Assembly: GCF_018476905.1 (NCBI RefSeq)
Contig: NZ_JAHCVK010000002.1
Location: forward strand, 372,001-436,000
Direction: 5' to 3'
DNA from: Geomobilimonas luticola
Lineage (GTDB): Bacteria > Desulfobacterota > Desulfuromonadia > Geobacterales > Geobacteraceae
DNA: 64,000 nt
In this document: positions 16,326 through 24,777 of the stretch, piece by piece
Layout: each line of letters begins with the position of its first letter
Position numbering within the stretch: the stretch's first letter is position 1
Position numbers and translations under genes: made by a program
Notes under the pieces: model-generated
What the model saw: the letters and a program-made list of their open reading frames with translations, nothing else
Databases searched by the model: none
Told to the model about the DNA's origin: nothing

Positions 16326-16751
16326 ATGACTGACGATAGCAGATGGAAACAACGCTTTGGCAATTATCTTTGTGCCTTTGCAGCCATGCAGCGCGCGGTG
16401 GACCTGGCCCGGCAGCGCGACCTGTCGGAACTGGAGCAGCAGGGATTGATCCAGGCATTTGAATTCACCCATGAACTCGCCTGGAATGTGCTCAAGGACT
16501 ATCTTGAAGAGATGGGCATCGCGGGAATTATCGGTTCCAAGGGAGCGACCCGGGAGGCATTCAAAAATGGATTGATCAGTGATGGCGACTCATGGATGGA
16601 AATGATCAGGTCGCGCAATCTCAGCACCCACACCTATAACAAGGGTACTGCCGATGAAGTTGTCACCAGTATCTTGTCGCGCTTTTACCCTGCTTTCGAG
16701 CAGATGACCACCACATTTTCCGTCCTGGCCGGTCAGACACGGGATGCCTGA
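16326..16751 (+). CDS. HEPN-like nucleotidyltransferase substrate-binding protein (HI0074 family)
   Basis: 141 residues, all-helical, with the HI0074-type signatures LIQAFEFTHELAWNVLKDYL and SRNLSTHTYN. Such proteins pair with a minimal nucleotidyltransferase (MNT) encoded beside them, and the pair acts as a TA-type module in which the MNT AMPylates the HEPN-like partner in characterised systems. The stop overlaps the start of the MNT gene at 16751. The RX4-6H-type region here is RSRNLSTH, compatible with a HEPN RNase site. It sits among interspersed repeats. Confidence 0.85.
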   Translation: MTDDSRWKQRFGNYLCAFAAMQRAVDLARQRDLSELEQQGLIQAFEFTHELAWNVLKDYLEEMGIAGIIGSKGATREAFKNGLISDGDSWMEMIRSRNLSTHTYNKGTADEVVTSILSRFYPAFEQMTTTFSVLAGQTRDA

Positions 16752-17065
16752 TGCAGTACGGACTCAGGGACGAGACAATTGAGCAAATCCGCGGCGTACT
16801 GGCACGACACCCGGCGGTAGAAAAGGCGATGCTCTACGGATCACGGGCAAAAGGGACGTTCAAACCCGGGTCGGACATTGATTTGAGTCTCCATGGTGCG
16901 GCACTTACCGTGAACGAGCTGGGGGATATCGACTCCGAACTGGATGATCTGCTGCTCCCCTACACCTTCGACCTGCTGATATTCGACACTCTCGGTCACC
17001 CAAAGCTGCGTGAGCATATTGAGCGGGTCGGGAAGGTTTTTTATCAGCGAACGGGCGAGAGATAA
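16751..17065 (+). CDS. MNT-type nucleotidyltransferase (antitoxin-like)
   Basis: 104 residues. The Pol-beta-type nucleotidyltransferase motif is complete: YGSRAKGTFKPGSDIDLSL, with the third acidic residue expected in TFDLLIFD. It partners the HEPN-like protein encoded immediately upstream (overlap of one base). The last residues (QRTGER) and the stop are encoded by the GCGAACGGGCGAGAGATAA repeat, so the original C-terminus may have been replaced. Confidence 0.85.
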   Translation: MQYGLRDETIEQIRGVLARHPAVEKAMLYGSRAKGTFKPGSDIDLSLHGAALTVNELGDIDSELDDLLLPYTFDLLIFDTLGHPKLREHIERVGKVFYQRTGER

Positions 17066-17122
17066 GGCAGTGTTGAATTTTGAATTTTAAATTTTGAATT
17101 GAAACACTGGTCCCTGGCCCCA
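17044..17122 (+). repeat. Interspersed repeat overlapping a gene 3' end
   Basis: GCGAACGGGCGAGAGATAA (17048-17066) encodes the end of the MNT protein and runs into GTTGAATTTTGAATTTTAAA and a short GGTCCCTGGCCC tail. Confidence 0.8.
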
Positions 17123-17176
17123 TAAATGTTGCTCGTTATTGACATTCTGCTTGTTATGTATATAATGTGAAACATT

Positions 17177-17668
17177 ATGCCAGCTAAACCACCACTAACC
17201 ACCGGGATTGCTGCCGACCAGTTGAGGGCTCTGGGGGAGCAGATTCGCGCCCATCGCAAGGCGCTCCGTATCAGCGCCACTACGTTGGCTGAAGCCGCAG
17301 GGATGTCGCGGATCACGTTGCACCGCATCGAAAAAGGGGAGCCGGCGGTGACCGTGGGGGCCTACGCGAGTGCCATGGCGGCGCTGGGTTTGAACTTCGG
17401 GCTGGTCATTCCTGCCCCTGAGGCTGGGTTGGCGCAGCAGGCGAGCAGGGAAGGGTGGATACCCGCCCGGGTCCGCCTGGCTGACTATCCTCAGCTCAAG
17501 CAACTCGCCTGGCAGGTGCATGGCGTAGAGACCTTGTCCCCCACAGAGGCTTGGAACATCTACGAGCGCAATTGGCGACACATGGATGAACAGGCACTGA
17601 CGGTGCACGAGCGGCAGCTGGTCGATGCGCTGCGTCTGGCTTTCGGGGGTGGTGACCGCCGTGTTTGA
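17177..17668 (+). CDS. XRE-family regulator, antitoxin of an AbiEii-like pair
   Basis: 163 residues. A Cro/C1 helix-turn-helix spans about residues 18-70 (IRAHRKALRISATTLAEAAG, MSRITLHRIEKGE), followed by a C-terminal domain with WNIYERNWRHMD. In this family the HTH protein is encoded just before a nucleotidyltransferase toxin of the AbiEii/AbiGii group. Here that toxin survives only as a fragment at 17661. The HTH gene itself is intact. Confidence 0.8.
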   Translation: MPAKPPLTTGIAADQLRALGEQIRAHRKALRISATTLAEAAGMSRITLHRIEKGEPAVTVGAYASAMAALGLNFGLVIPAPEAGLAQQASREGWIPARVRLADYPQLKQLAWQVHGVETLSPTEAWNIYERNWRHMDEQALTVHERQLVDALRLAFGGGDRRV

Positions 17669-17786
17669 GCGGCCCCTCCACCAGCGCATCGCTCAGGTAC
17701 TTGGCGCTTTGAATGGGGCACTGCTGAAAGAGCATGGCTGCCTGTTCGGTGGCGGGACGGTAATTGCGCTCCGTTTCGGCGAGTAA
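17661..17786 (+). pseudogene. Truncated AbiEii-like nucleotidyltransferase toxin
   Basis: A GTG overlapping the XRE stop opens a 41-residue frame: FERPLHQRIAQVLGALNGAL, then GCLFGGGTVIALRFGE and TAA. The FGGGTxIALRxGE motif is the nucleotide-binding start of AbiEii/AbiGii toxins (NTase type), normally followed by the D-x-D segment and some 200 more residues. These are missing. The stop (GAGTAAAGAGG) lies at the junction with the repeat block, so repeat arrival or deletion cut the gene. Confidence 0.75.
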
Positions 17787-18062
17787 AGAGGCCGCGGACC
17801 CACAAATCGGGCCTAAAGAGAGCACAGAGAAAAGCAAGTGCTTATAAGGTTTAAACCATATAGAAGTTAAGGTTCTCTCCGCGTGCTCGAGAGAGCAAAG
17901 CGAACGGGCGAGAGGCAAAGCCTTTAAATCTGGTATCTCGCGGAGGTCGCGGAGAACACAGAGAAAATCTAATTCTCTTGATGTTAATCCTTTAGAAGTA
18001 AAGATTCTCTCCGCGTGCTCTAGGGAGCGAAGCGAACGGGCGAGAGGCAAAGGTTTTTACGC
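17787..18062 (+). repeat. Repeat block between TA genes
   Basis: Contains GGACCCACAAATCGGGCCTAA, two copies of TCTCCGCGTGCTCGAGAGAG or TCTCCGCGTGCTCTAGGGAG, each followed by the GCGAACGGGCGAGAGGCAAAG core (about 17878-17926 and 18006-18054). The second copy ends 10 bases before the next gene start. No gene is seen. Confidence 0.8.
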
Positions 18063-18452
18063 ATGGATTTAAACAAAATCTCTTCCGAGATAATCAATGC
18101 AGCTATAACCGTTCATAAGGAGCTTGGCCCGGGACTGCTTGAATCGGTCTATCAATCCTGCCTGATAGTCGAATTCGCAAAACGAAAACTGAAAACAGAA
18201 AGCGAAGTGCCAGTTCCGGTTATATACCAGGGAATCAAGGTCAACGATGAAGGGTTTAGGCTGGATTTGTTGGTGGAAGGATCGGTTGTCGTAGAGTTGA
18301 AGTCAGTGGATAAGGTCATGCCTGTTCATAAGAAGCAGCTCTTGACCTATCTTCGCTTAGCCAATAAGCCTTTAGGGCTGCTGGTCAATTTCAATGAAAC
18401 GACATTGGTAAATGGCATAACGCGTATAGCAAATGGTTCTAAAAACCTTTAA
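18063..18452 (+). CDS. GxxExxY family protein
   Basis: 129 residues. The family motif appears as GPGLLESVY near residue 23, and the fold has PD-(D/E)xK-like elements (GFRLDLLVEG, VVVELKSVD). GxxExxY proteins are common in environmental bacteria, often next to polysaccharide loci and repeats; their biochemical function is not established. The gene is flanked on both sides by interspersed repeats and is more A+T-rich than its surroundings, which suggests mobility. Confidence 0.85.
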   Translation: MDLNKISSEIINAAITVHKELGPGLLESVYQSCLIVEFAKRKLKTESEVPVPVIYQGIKVNDEGFRLDLLVEGSVVVELKSVDKVMPVHKKQLLTYLRLANKPLGLLVNFNETTLVNGITRIANGSKNL

Positions 18453-18804
18453 AACCTGTCTCTCGCGGACCCAAACTACGGGCCTAAAGAGAACACAGAG
18501 AAAAGCACAAAGCTTTTGGGTTGAAACCATAGAGAAGGTAAGGTCTCTCCGCGTGCTCGAGAGAGCATAGCGAACGGGCGAGAGATAAGGCAGTGTTGAA
18601 TTTTGAATTATGAATTTTGAATTGAAACCCGGATCCCGGCCTTACAAGTCCTTTAGGCCCGCTTCTTGGGTCCTGGTCCCTGGTGTCCCGGTTTCACACT
18701 GTAAATAAAGGTTTTAAGATTCTCTCCTCGATCTCTAGCGAACGAAGTGAGCGGGCGAGAGATAATGGTTTCAGGGGATGCTCTGGTGTGTAGGAGGACG
18801 GATC
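18453..18804 (+). repeat. Repeat-filled intergenic region
   Basis: Two members of the TCTCCGCG...GCGAACGGGCGAGAGATAA family (about 18543-18585 and 18722-18768, the second diverged), one AATTTTGAATT segment (18597-18625), and GATCCCGG/GGTCCCTGG tails with CCTTTAGGCCCGCTTCTTGG. No gene is seen until the ribosome site TAGGAGGA at 18791. Confidence 0.8.
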
Positions 18805-19113
18805 ATGATACGCATTCTACAGGCACATTACGAGGGTGGCTACAGAGTACGTCTGCGGTTTGACACAGGTGAAGAAGGGGTTGCCGACCTTAGTGACGTC
18901 ATTACGAAATATGATGCGGCCCGCCCGCTTCTCGATCAGGCCGAATTTGCAAAGTTCATTCTTGATGAATGGCCGACACTTGTCTGGCCGTGCGGTTTCG
19001 ACCTTGCTCCTGAAATGCTGTATGAACGGATTACAGGAAAACGGCCGAATTGGCAGTCCGAAACTGTGCATGAAGCACGTGAAGAGTATGCGAAGCGAAC
19101 GGGCGAGAGATAA
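18805..19113 (+). CDS. DUF2442 protein (orphan antitoxin-like)
   Basis: 102 residues from the ATG at 18805, chosen for the AGGAGG site 8 bases upstream. The DUF2442 pattern is visible: F-x-x-G-E-E-G-V-A-D-L-S, then PLLDQAEF and WPCGFDLAPEMLYE. DUF2442 proteins are usually paired with DUF4160 partners in putative TA modules; no partner is encoded nearby. The final residues AKRTGER and the stop come from the GCGAAGCGAACGGGCGAGAGATAA repeat, as in the MNT gene at 16751. Confidence 0.8.
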   Translation: MIRILQAHYEGGYRVRLRFDTGEEGVADLSDVITKYDAARPLLDQAEFAKFILDEWPTLVWPCGFDLAPEMLYERITGKRPNWQSETVHEAREEYAKRTGER

Positions 19114-19341
19114 GGCAGTGTTGAATTATGACCCAAACAACGGGCCTGAAGAATTAGGAATTTTGAATTGAAACCCGGATCCCGGCCTTACAAGTCCTTT
19201 AGGCCCGCTTCTTGGGTCCTGGTCCCGGGTCCCGGAAGTTAGGTGCGAGCGGGCGAAAGACAAAGGTTCATGGTTCAGGGTTCAGGGTTCAAGGTTTTAC
19301 CGGTCCCGAGTCCCCGGTCCCGGATTCAAGAAAGGCATGGC
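19088..19341 (+). repeat. Composite repeat overlapping the DUF2442 3' end
   Basis: GCGAAGCGAACGGGCGAGAG at 19090 encodes the end of the DUF2442 protein. It is followed by an inverted GACCCAAACAACGGGCCTGAA element, GATCCCGG tails, a second GCGAGCGGGCGAAAGACAAAG core at 19245, GGTTCAGGGTTCAGGGTTCA and GGTCCCGAGTCCCCGGTCCC. Confidence 0.8.
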
Positions 19342-19770
19342 ATGACACTTAATTTCGACAATCTTGCCCGCTGTATCCAGACGTTGGAACATTCCCTGGA
19401 ACACCTGGACCGATGCGAGCCGGGGAGCGATGATTATGAGGTCTTCCGGAACGCTGTCATCAAGGGGTTCGAGTTGACCCTTGAAACGGCGGGAAAACTG
19501 CTGCGCAAGGTTCTCCGCGACTATGTCGCCAACCCTAATACCGTCAACGACCTTGTCTTCAAGGATCTGTTCCGCCAGGCGGCTCACCACAACCTCATGA
19601 CGCTGGCAGAGGTGGAGCGCTGGTTTGCCTATCGTGACAGCCGCAATGACACGGCCCATGATTACGGGGTAGCGTTCGCGGAGACGGTCCTCAAGCTGAT
19701 CAGGGAATTTCTGCTTGATGCCCGTCATCTGCACCAGACGCTTGTTTCCCGGCAGGAAACAGCCCGGTGA
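19342..19770 (+). CDS. HEPN-like nucleotidyltransferase substrate-binding protein, second copy
   Basis: 142 residues from the ATG at 19342; earlier in-frame starts would lie in repeat DNA. Helical HI0074-type protein with FRNAVIKGFELTLETAGKLL and a HEPN-type site RDSRNDTAHDYG (R-x4-6-H). It pairs with the MNT gene at 19767, which overlaps its stop by four bases (GTGA). It differs clearly in sequence from the 16326 copy, so the two modules were probably acquired separately. Confidence 0.85.
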   Translation: MTLNFDNLARCIQTLEHSLEHLDRCEPGSDDYEVFRNAVIKGFELTLETAGKLLRKVLRDYVANPNTVNDLVFKDLFRQAAHHNLMTLAEVERWFAYRDSRNDTAHDYGVAFAETVLKLIREFLLDARHLHQTLVSRQETAR

Positions 19771-20063
19771 TCGATCTGTCACCCCGTCATCTCGAAGAGG
19801 TGCGCAGAATCCTGGTGGAACACCTGCCGAATGCGCAGGTCTGGGCGTTCGGCAGCAGGGTATCGGCAACCGCTGCCGAGGGGAGTGACCTGGACCTGGT
19901 TGTCCGTTCCCTTGACGGCAGCACGATTTCTCTCACGGGATTACGGGAAGCATTCCGTGAAAGCAGCCTCCCTTTCACCGTAGAGCTGCTTGACTGGGCA
20001 ACCATCCCGGAGCAGTTCCGGAAGGAGATTTTGAAGAGCTACCAGGTGATACAGGAAGGATAA
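19767..20063 (+). CDS. MNT-type nucleotidyltransferase, second copy
   Basis: 98 residues from GTG. The nucleotidyltransferase motif is FGSRVSATAAEGSDLDLVV, with a further acidic residue in VELLDW. It is coupled to the HEPN-like gene before it and is the presumed antitoxin. The stop is followed within 10 bases by a REP element. Confidence 0.85.
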   Translation: MIDLSPRHLEEVRRILVEHLPNAQVWAFGSRVSATAAEGSDLDLVVRSLDGSTISLTGLREAFRESSLPFTVELLDWATIPEQFRKEILKSYQVIQEG

Positions 20064-20070
20064 GGGGCAA

Positions 20071-20100
20071 GGGGACTGGCTCCGCAGGTGCCTGTCCCCC
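20071..20100 (+). repeat. REP element upstream of the transposase
   Basis: GGGGACTGGCTCC and GGTGCCTGTCCCC form an imperfect hairpin about the spacer GCA. Similar units flank both transposase copies. Confidence 0.85.
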
Positions 20101-20112
20101 TCGGAGATACTT

Positions 20113-20697
20113 ATGCCGCGTACTGCCAGAACCATAGAGGACGAGGGCATATATCACATACTCAATCGTGGTAATGGACAACAACGGGTCTTCCAGAAGG
20201 ATGGCGATTACCAGGTATTTCTTCTGCTGCTCGGACAAATGAAGTCTGAGTTTGGTATAGACCTGTTTTCCTACTGTCTGATGCCTAACCATTTTCATCT
20301 GCTGGTAAAAGTACAAAACGGAGAGAGTCTCAGTCGTGGGATGCAGTGGTTCATGACGACGCATGTCAGGCGCTATCATCGCCATTATCGCACCAGTGGG
20401 CATCTTTGGCAGGGGCGCTACAAGAATTTTGCCATCCAGGACGATGATCATTTTCTGACGGTGGCCCGTTATGTCGAAGGGAATCCGGTGCGAGCCGGTT
20501 TGGTGGAGACGGCGGCGGATTGGGTCTGGTCGTCACATCGGGGGCGATGTGGGATTGACACTGATTCGCTGATTGCTCCGTTGCCGGTTCACTATGCTGG
20601 TAATTGGACGGAGTTCGTAGATACACCGATGACGGGAATAGAGTTGGCCAAGGTAAGGAAGAAGATCGAACGGCAAGGGGACAGGCTCCCTAATTAA
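20113..20697 (+). CDS. REP-associated tyrosine transposase (RAYT)
   Basis: 194 residues of the Y1/IS200-like transposase family. The HUH metal motif is LMPNHFHLLV near residue 59. GxxxxGxLWQGRYKN and ARYVEGNPVRAGLV are typical of RAYTs, which mobilise REP elements rather than full insertion sequences. It is bracketed by REP hairpins at 20071 and 20677. The last residues (RQGDRLPN) and the stop lie inside the downstream REP. A 5'-truncated near-copy is found at 21773-22139. Confidence 0.93.
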   Translation: MPRTARTIEDEGIYHILNRGNGQQRVFQKDGDYQVFLLLLGQMKSEFGIDLFSYCLMPNHFHLLVKVQNGESLSRGMQWFMTTHVRRYHRHYRTSGHLWQGRYKNFAIQDDDHFLTVARYVEGNPVRAGLVETAADWVWSSHRGRCGIDTDSLIAPLPVHYAGNWTEFVDTPMTGIELAKVRKKIERQGDRLPN

Positions 20698-20850
20698 AAG
20701 GTGCCTGTCCCCCTTCAGCCCTGCCTAAAGTAAGGAAGAAAAGGACAGACCCAAGGGGACTGGCTCCGCAGGTGCCTGTCCCCGTTTATAGGTTTATAGG
20801 GAAGAAGAACAGGGCGGGATGATACCTCATTAAAAGGTGCCAGTCCCCCT
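20677..20850 (+). repeat. REP cluster downstream of the RAYT gene
   Basis: Three units: 20677-20713 (GGGGACAGGCTCCC...GGTGCCTGTCCCC), 20755-20783 (GGGGACTGGCTCC...GTCCCC) and a half-unit at 20829-20850. Up to 21022 only CCGCGGAGTCCCGAATCCCG-type repeat remnants and unremarkable sequence follow. Confidence 0.85.
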
Positions 20851-21022
20851 CAGACAGCGCGGGCCTAAAGAGCCCGCGGAGTCCCGAATCCCGGGTCCTG
20901 GTTTTAGTCAGAACATGAAGGGATGCTTGACGCGTTTCCTTGATAAAGGGTAAGTTGATCAGGGATGTCAGAAAGTTTTAAGGACCGTCCCGTCCCTCCC
21001 AGAGGTCTGGAAGGAGTAAGCC

Positions 21023-21250
21023 ATGCAAAATTCACTTCTTAACGAAATTAAAAAGTTGAGTGTATCCGAACGAATCCTGCTTGTGGAAGAGATTTGGGAT
21101 GGCATCGTGGATGCTGACAATGATGCCCTTTCCTTGTCCGAAGCACAATGCAACGAACTCGAACGACGGATTGAAACCTATCAGGATCAACCGGATGTCG
21201 GGCGGTGCTGGCATGAGATTCAGGAGGAATATCGTCGGGGTGGGCGCTGA
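21023..21250 (+). CDS. Antitoxin, addiction-module component (RelB-like)
   Basis: 75 residues with AAGGAG before the ATG. The sequence LSVSERILLVEEIWDGIV and the closing WHEIQEEYRRGGR match the small addiction-module family that pairs with ParE/RelE toxins. Its stop overlaps the toxin start at 21250 by one base. The N-terminal helices probably bind DNA for autoregulation and the tail wraps the toxin. Confidence 0.88.
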   Translation: MQNSLLNEIKKLSVSERILLVEEIWDGIVDADNDALSLSEAQCNELERRIETYQDQPDVGRCWHEIQEEYRRGGR

Positions 21251-21546
21251 TGCTCATACGCTTTCTGCCTGAAGCCGAAGCAGAACTTCTCGAAGCAGCG
21301 CGGTGGTATCGTGAACAGTCGTTTGGGCTTGATCACGAATTCATGCGTTGTGTTGACGATGCACTGGCAACGGTCAGCAGAGTGCCCGGAATTTTTCCAG
21401 TGGTTCATCGGCAGTTGCGCAGGGCACTGGTGAGGCGGTTTCCCTATGCGATATTTTTCGAAGTAAAGGACGAAGATCTCCTCGTTTATGCAGTGTTCCA
21501 TTTTAGCCGTAGTCCAAAGAAGTGGAAAAAGAGGCGTGGGAAATAA
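21250..21546 (+). CDS. ParE/RelE-family toxin
   Basis: 98 residues. ParE/RelE fold markers: FLPEAEAELLEAARWYREQ, a central VPGIFPVV and the end RRFPYAIFFEVKDEDLLVYA with VFHFSRSP. The last motif is typical of ParE-type toxins (gyrase or ribosome targets in characterised members). It is coupled to the antitoxin upstream. Confidence 0.9.
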   Translation: MLIRFLPEAEAELLEAARWYREQSFGLDHEFMRCVDDALATVSRVPGIFPVVHRQLRRALVRRFPYAIFFEVKDEDLLVYAVFHFSRSPKKWKKRRGK

Positions 21547-21566
21547 GAGCAGTGGCATTATAGAGG

Positions 21567-21766
21567 TCCTCTCCGCGACTCGAGAGAGCGAAGCGAACGG
21601 GCGAGAGATAAAGGTTCAGGGTTCAAGGTTCAAGGTTTTACCGGTCCCGGGTCCCGAGTCCCGGAAGTTAGGTGCGAACGGGCGAGAGACAAAGGTTCAT
21701 GGTTTGAGGAGCAGGGCGGAAGATCACCTCATTAAAAGGTGCCTGTCCCCCTCAGAATCCCCCTCA
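21567..21766 (+). repeat. Composite repeat block before the RAYT fragment
   Basis: TCTCCGCGACTCGAGAGAGC, GCGAAGCGAACGGGCGAGAG, GGTTCAGGGTTCAAGGTTCA and GGTCCCGGGTCCCGAGTCCC recur, then a second GCGAACGGGCGAGAGACAAAG core (about 21673) and a REP half-unit GGTGCCTGTCCCC with a duplicated CCTCAGAATCC. Confidence 0.8.
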
Positions 21767-21772
21767 GAATCC

Positions 21773-22139
21773 CAGTCGTGGGATGCAGTGGTTCATGACG
21801 ACGCATGTCAGGCGCTATCATCGCCATTATCGCACCAGCGGCCACCTCTGGCAGGGGCGCTACAAGAATTTTGCCATCCAGGACGATGATCATTTTCTGA
21901 CGGTGGCCCGTTATGTCGAAGGGAATCCGGTGCGAGCCGGTTTGGTGGAGACGGCGGCGGATTGGGTCTGGTCGTCACATCGGGGGCGATGTGGGATTGA
22001 TACTGATTCGCTGATTGCTCCGTTGCCGGTTCACTTTGCTGGTAATTGGACGGAGTTCGTGGATACACCGATGACGGGAATAGAGTTGGCCAAGGTAAGG
22101 AAGAAGATCGAACGACAAGGGGACAGGCTCCCTAATTAA
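21773..22139 (+). pseudogene. 5'-truncated copy of the RAYT transposase
   Basis: From CAGTCGTGGGATGCAGTGG onward this stretch is nearly identical to 20332-20697, with a few third-position changes (for example HYAG becomes HFAG). It encodes the last 118 residues and ends in the same REP-derived RQGDRLPN. The HUH motif is absent, so the copy cannot be an active transposase. A REP unit closes it (about 22117-22160). Confidence 0.92.
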
Positions 22140-22194
22140 AAGGTGCCTGTCCCCCTCAGGCAGCGCAGCCCCGGATTCTAAAGAAAGGCAGACA

Positions 22195-23244
22195 ATGAAA
22201 AAAGCACTCATTACCGGCATCACCGGCCAGGACGGCTCCTATCTGGCCGAGCTGCTGCTTGAAAAAGGATACGAAGTCCACGGCATGATCCGGCGGTCGT
22301 CGTCGTTCAACACGGGGCGCATCAACCACCTTTACCGTGACCCCCACGAAAAGGATGTGCGACTTTTCCTGCACTACGGCGACCTGAACGACGCCAGCTC
22401 CATCAACCGGCTGCTGCGGGATATCAAGCCGACCGAGATCTACAACCTGGGTGCCCAGAGCCACGTGCGGGTTTCCTTCGACGTGCCCGAATACACCGGT
22501 GAGGTTGATGCCCTCGGCACGGTTCGTATCCTGGAGGGTATCCGGGAGACCGAACTGAACACCAGGTTCTACCAGGCCTCGTCCTCGGAGCTGTACGGCA
22601 AGGTGGTGGAGACACCACAGAAGGAAACGACACCTTTTTATCCCCGCTCTCCTTATGCCTGCGCCAAGGCTTATTCGTTCTACATCACCATGAATTACCG
22701 GGAAAGCTACGGCATGCACGCCAGCAACGGCATCCTCTTCAACCACGAGTCGCCGCGCCGTGGCGAGACCTTCGTGACGCGGAAGATTACCCGTGCGGCT
22801 GCCCGCATCAAGCTGGGGTTGCAGGACTGTCTCTACCTGGGGAACCTGGATGCCAAGCGGGACTGGGGATTTGCCGGTGATTACGTCGAGGCCATGTGGC
22901 GCATGCTGCAGCAGGATAAGGCCGACGATTACGTGATCGCCACCGGTGAGACCTACATGGTGCGTACCTTTGCCGAGAAGGTCTTCGCCCGGCTTGGGAT
23001 GCCGCTTGCCTGGGAGGGGAAGGGGACCGGAGAAGTTGGCGTTGACACCGCCACCGGGAAGATCGTCATCCGGATCGATCCCAAGTATTTCCGTCCCGCA
23101 GAAGTGGACCTTCTCCTGGGTGATCCGAGCAAGGCGAAGCGGGAGCTGGGGTGGGAGTTGAAGACCAGTTTTGAACAACTGGTCACTATGATGACGGATG
23201 CTGATCTGAAGCAGGCGGAGCGGGAGAAGCGGGCGGAGGGGTAA
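22195..23244 (+). CDS. gmd: GDP-mannose 4,6-dehydratase
   Basis: 349 residues, the usual length. Short-chain dehydrogenase fold with [15 protein letters not shown] (NAD(P) site), the catalytic SSSELYG and YxxxK in YACAKAY, and the family-specific [14 protein letters not shown] and [16 protein letters not shown]. It converts GDP-mannose to GDP-4-keto-6-deoxymannose, precursor of GDP-fucose, rhamnose or perosamine. No fucose synthase (fcl) follows; the next gene belongs to another pathway. Confidence 0.95.
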   Translation: MKKALITGITGQDGSYLAELLLEKGYEVHGMIRRSSSFNTGRINHLYRDPHEKDVRLFLHYGDLNDASSINRLLRDIKPTEIYNLGAQSHVRVSFDVPEYTGEVDALGTVRILEGIRETELNTRFYQASSSELYGKVVETPQKETTPFYPRSPYACAKAYSFYITMNYRESYGMHASNGILFNHESPRRGETFVTRKITRAAARIKLGLQDCLYLGNLDAKRDWGFAGDYVEAMWRMLQQDKADDYVIATGETYMVRTFAEKVFARLGMPLAWEGKGTGEVGVDTATGKIVIRIDPKYFRPAEVDLLLGDPSKAKRELGWELKTSFEQLVTMMTDADLKQAEREKRAEG

Positions 23245-23334
23245 AATAGGGTTAAGTATGTTTTTTGGGGTGAGGGGCAGAGTGTAGAGGGTCGAAGCGG
23301 AAAGAGGATTAAGTCTCACTTAGGAGTCTACATA

Positions 23335-24621
23335 TTGTCACATAACCGCACTATCTCTGTTATCGGTCTGGGTTACGTTGGACTTCCCGTTGCCGTGGCT
23401 TTCGGCAAGGTTCGCCGGACTGTTGGCTTCGACATCAACGCATCCCGCATCGTGGAATTGAAATCGGGACATGACCGGACCGGCGAGGTTTCTTCTGACG
23501 ATCTGGCGGTTGCCGATATTCTCTTTACCGACCAAATAGAAGAGCTGGCGCAGGCTGATTTTCATATCGTTGCCGTACCGACCCCCGTAACCAAGGCCAA
23601 CCAGCCCGACCTGACTCCCATGCTCCGGGCCTCCGAGACTGTCGGGAAGGCTTTGAAGAAAGGGGACATCGTCGTCTACGAATCGACGGTCTATCCGGGG
23701 GTGACGGAAGACGAATGCGTGCCGATCCTGGAGCGGGTATCGGGCCTCACGTGTGGTGCCGACTTTACCGTCGGCTACAGCCCGGAGCGGATCAACCCCG
23801 GCGACAAGGAGCATACCTTCACGAAGATCAAGAAGGTGGTGGCGGGGCAGGATGCCGCGACTCTGGAGATCGTGGCGGATGTTTACGCATCGGTGGTGAC
23901 GGCTGGGGTGCATCGCGCTGCCAGCATCAAGGTGGCCGAAGCGGCCAAGGTTATCGAGAACACGCAACGGGACCTGAACATCGCTCTGATGAACGAGCTG
24001 GCGCTCATCTTCGACCGGTTGGGTATCGACACCAACGAGGTGCTGGCAGCCGCCGGCACCAAGTGGAACTTCCTCAGGTTCACGCCGGGGCTCGTCGGGG
24101 GGCACTGCATCGGGGTCGATCCCTACTATCTCACCCATAAGGCAGAGAAGATCGGCTACATTCCCCAGGTCATTCTCGCCGGCCGGCGAATCAACGACGG
24201 CATGGGAAGCTTTATCGCCCAGCGCACCGTCAAGGAGATGATCCTTGCCGGACACGCCATCCATGGCTCAATCGTCACCGTCCTGGGGCTCACCTTCAAG
24301 GAAGACTGCCCCGACCTGCGCAACTCCAAGGTCATCGACATCATCAACGAACTCCAGGGGTACGGGATCGATGTCCAGGTACACGATTCCCTGGCCGACT
24401 CCGCCGAGGCAGAGCACGAATACGGCGTCAAACTCACGAAACTTCAGGATTTGAAACCGGCCGCAGCACTGGTTGTGGCGGTTGCGCACCATGAATACCG
24501 GAATTTTTCCGTTGGACAGATCGGGGGGTTGATGGGGGAGAAGCCGGTGTTGACCGATGTGAAGGGAATTTACGATCAGCAGGCAATAAACGATGCGGGC
24601 ATTCGCCTCTGGCGGTTATAG
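23335..24621 (+). CDS. UDP-N-acetylhexosamine 6-dehydrogenase (WbpO/TviB-like)
   Basis: 428 residues from TTG with TAGGAG upstream. NAD site ISVIGLGYVGLPVAVAF, the hinge motif VAGQ, and the catalytic Cys258 in GGHCIGVDPYYL identify the UDP-glucose/UDP-mannose dehydrogenase family. The closest pattern is the WbpO/TviB branch that oxidises UDP-GalNAc or UDP-GlcNAc to the uronic acid. The epimerase WbpP-like gene follows at 24778, so the product is probably UDP-GalNAcA. Confidence 0.92.
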   Translation: MSHNRTISVIGLGYVGLPVAVAFGKVRRTVGFDINASRIVELKSGHDRTGEVSSDDLAVADILFTDQIEELAQADFHIVAVPTPVTKANQPDLTPMLRASETVGKALKKGDIVVYESTVYPGVTEDECVPILERVSGLTCGADFTVGYSPERINPGDKEHTFTKIKKVVAGQDAATLEIVADVYASVVTAGVHRAASIKVAEAAKVIENTQRDLNIALMNELALIFDRLGIDTNEVLAAAGTKWNFLRFTPGLVGGHCIGVDPYYLTHKAEKIGYIPQVILAGRRINDGMGSFIAQRTVKEMILAGHAIHGSIVTVLGLTFKEDCPDLRNSKVIDIINELQGYGIDVQVHDSLADSAEAEHEYGVKLTKLQDLKPAAALVVAVAHHEYRNFSVGQIGGLMGEKPVLTDVKGIYDQQAINDAGIRLWRL

Positions 24622-24777
24622 GCAAATTCAACGCAATTTTAACATGGATACAGGGGAGAACGGCTGAAAAACAGACAGAATCTTTTTGGTAAACAAAGTC
24701 TCAAGCCTTTAAGGTTTTCATCCCCTTCATCCTTGTTGAAAATGTTTTTAGACTTTTCCGAAGAACGGATTTAACAA

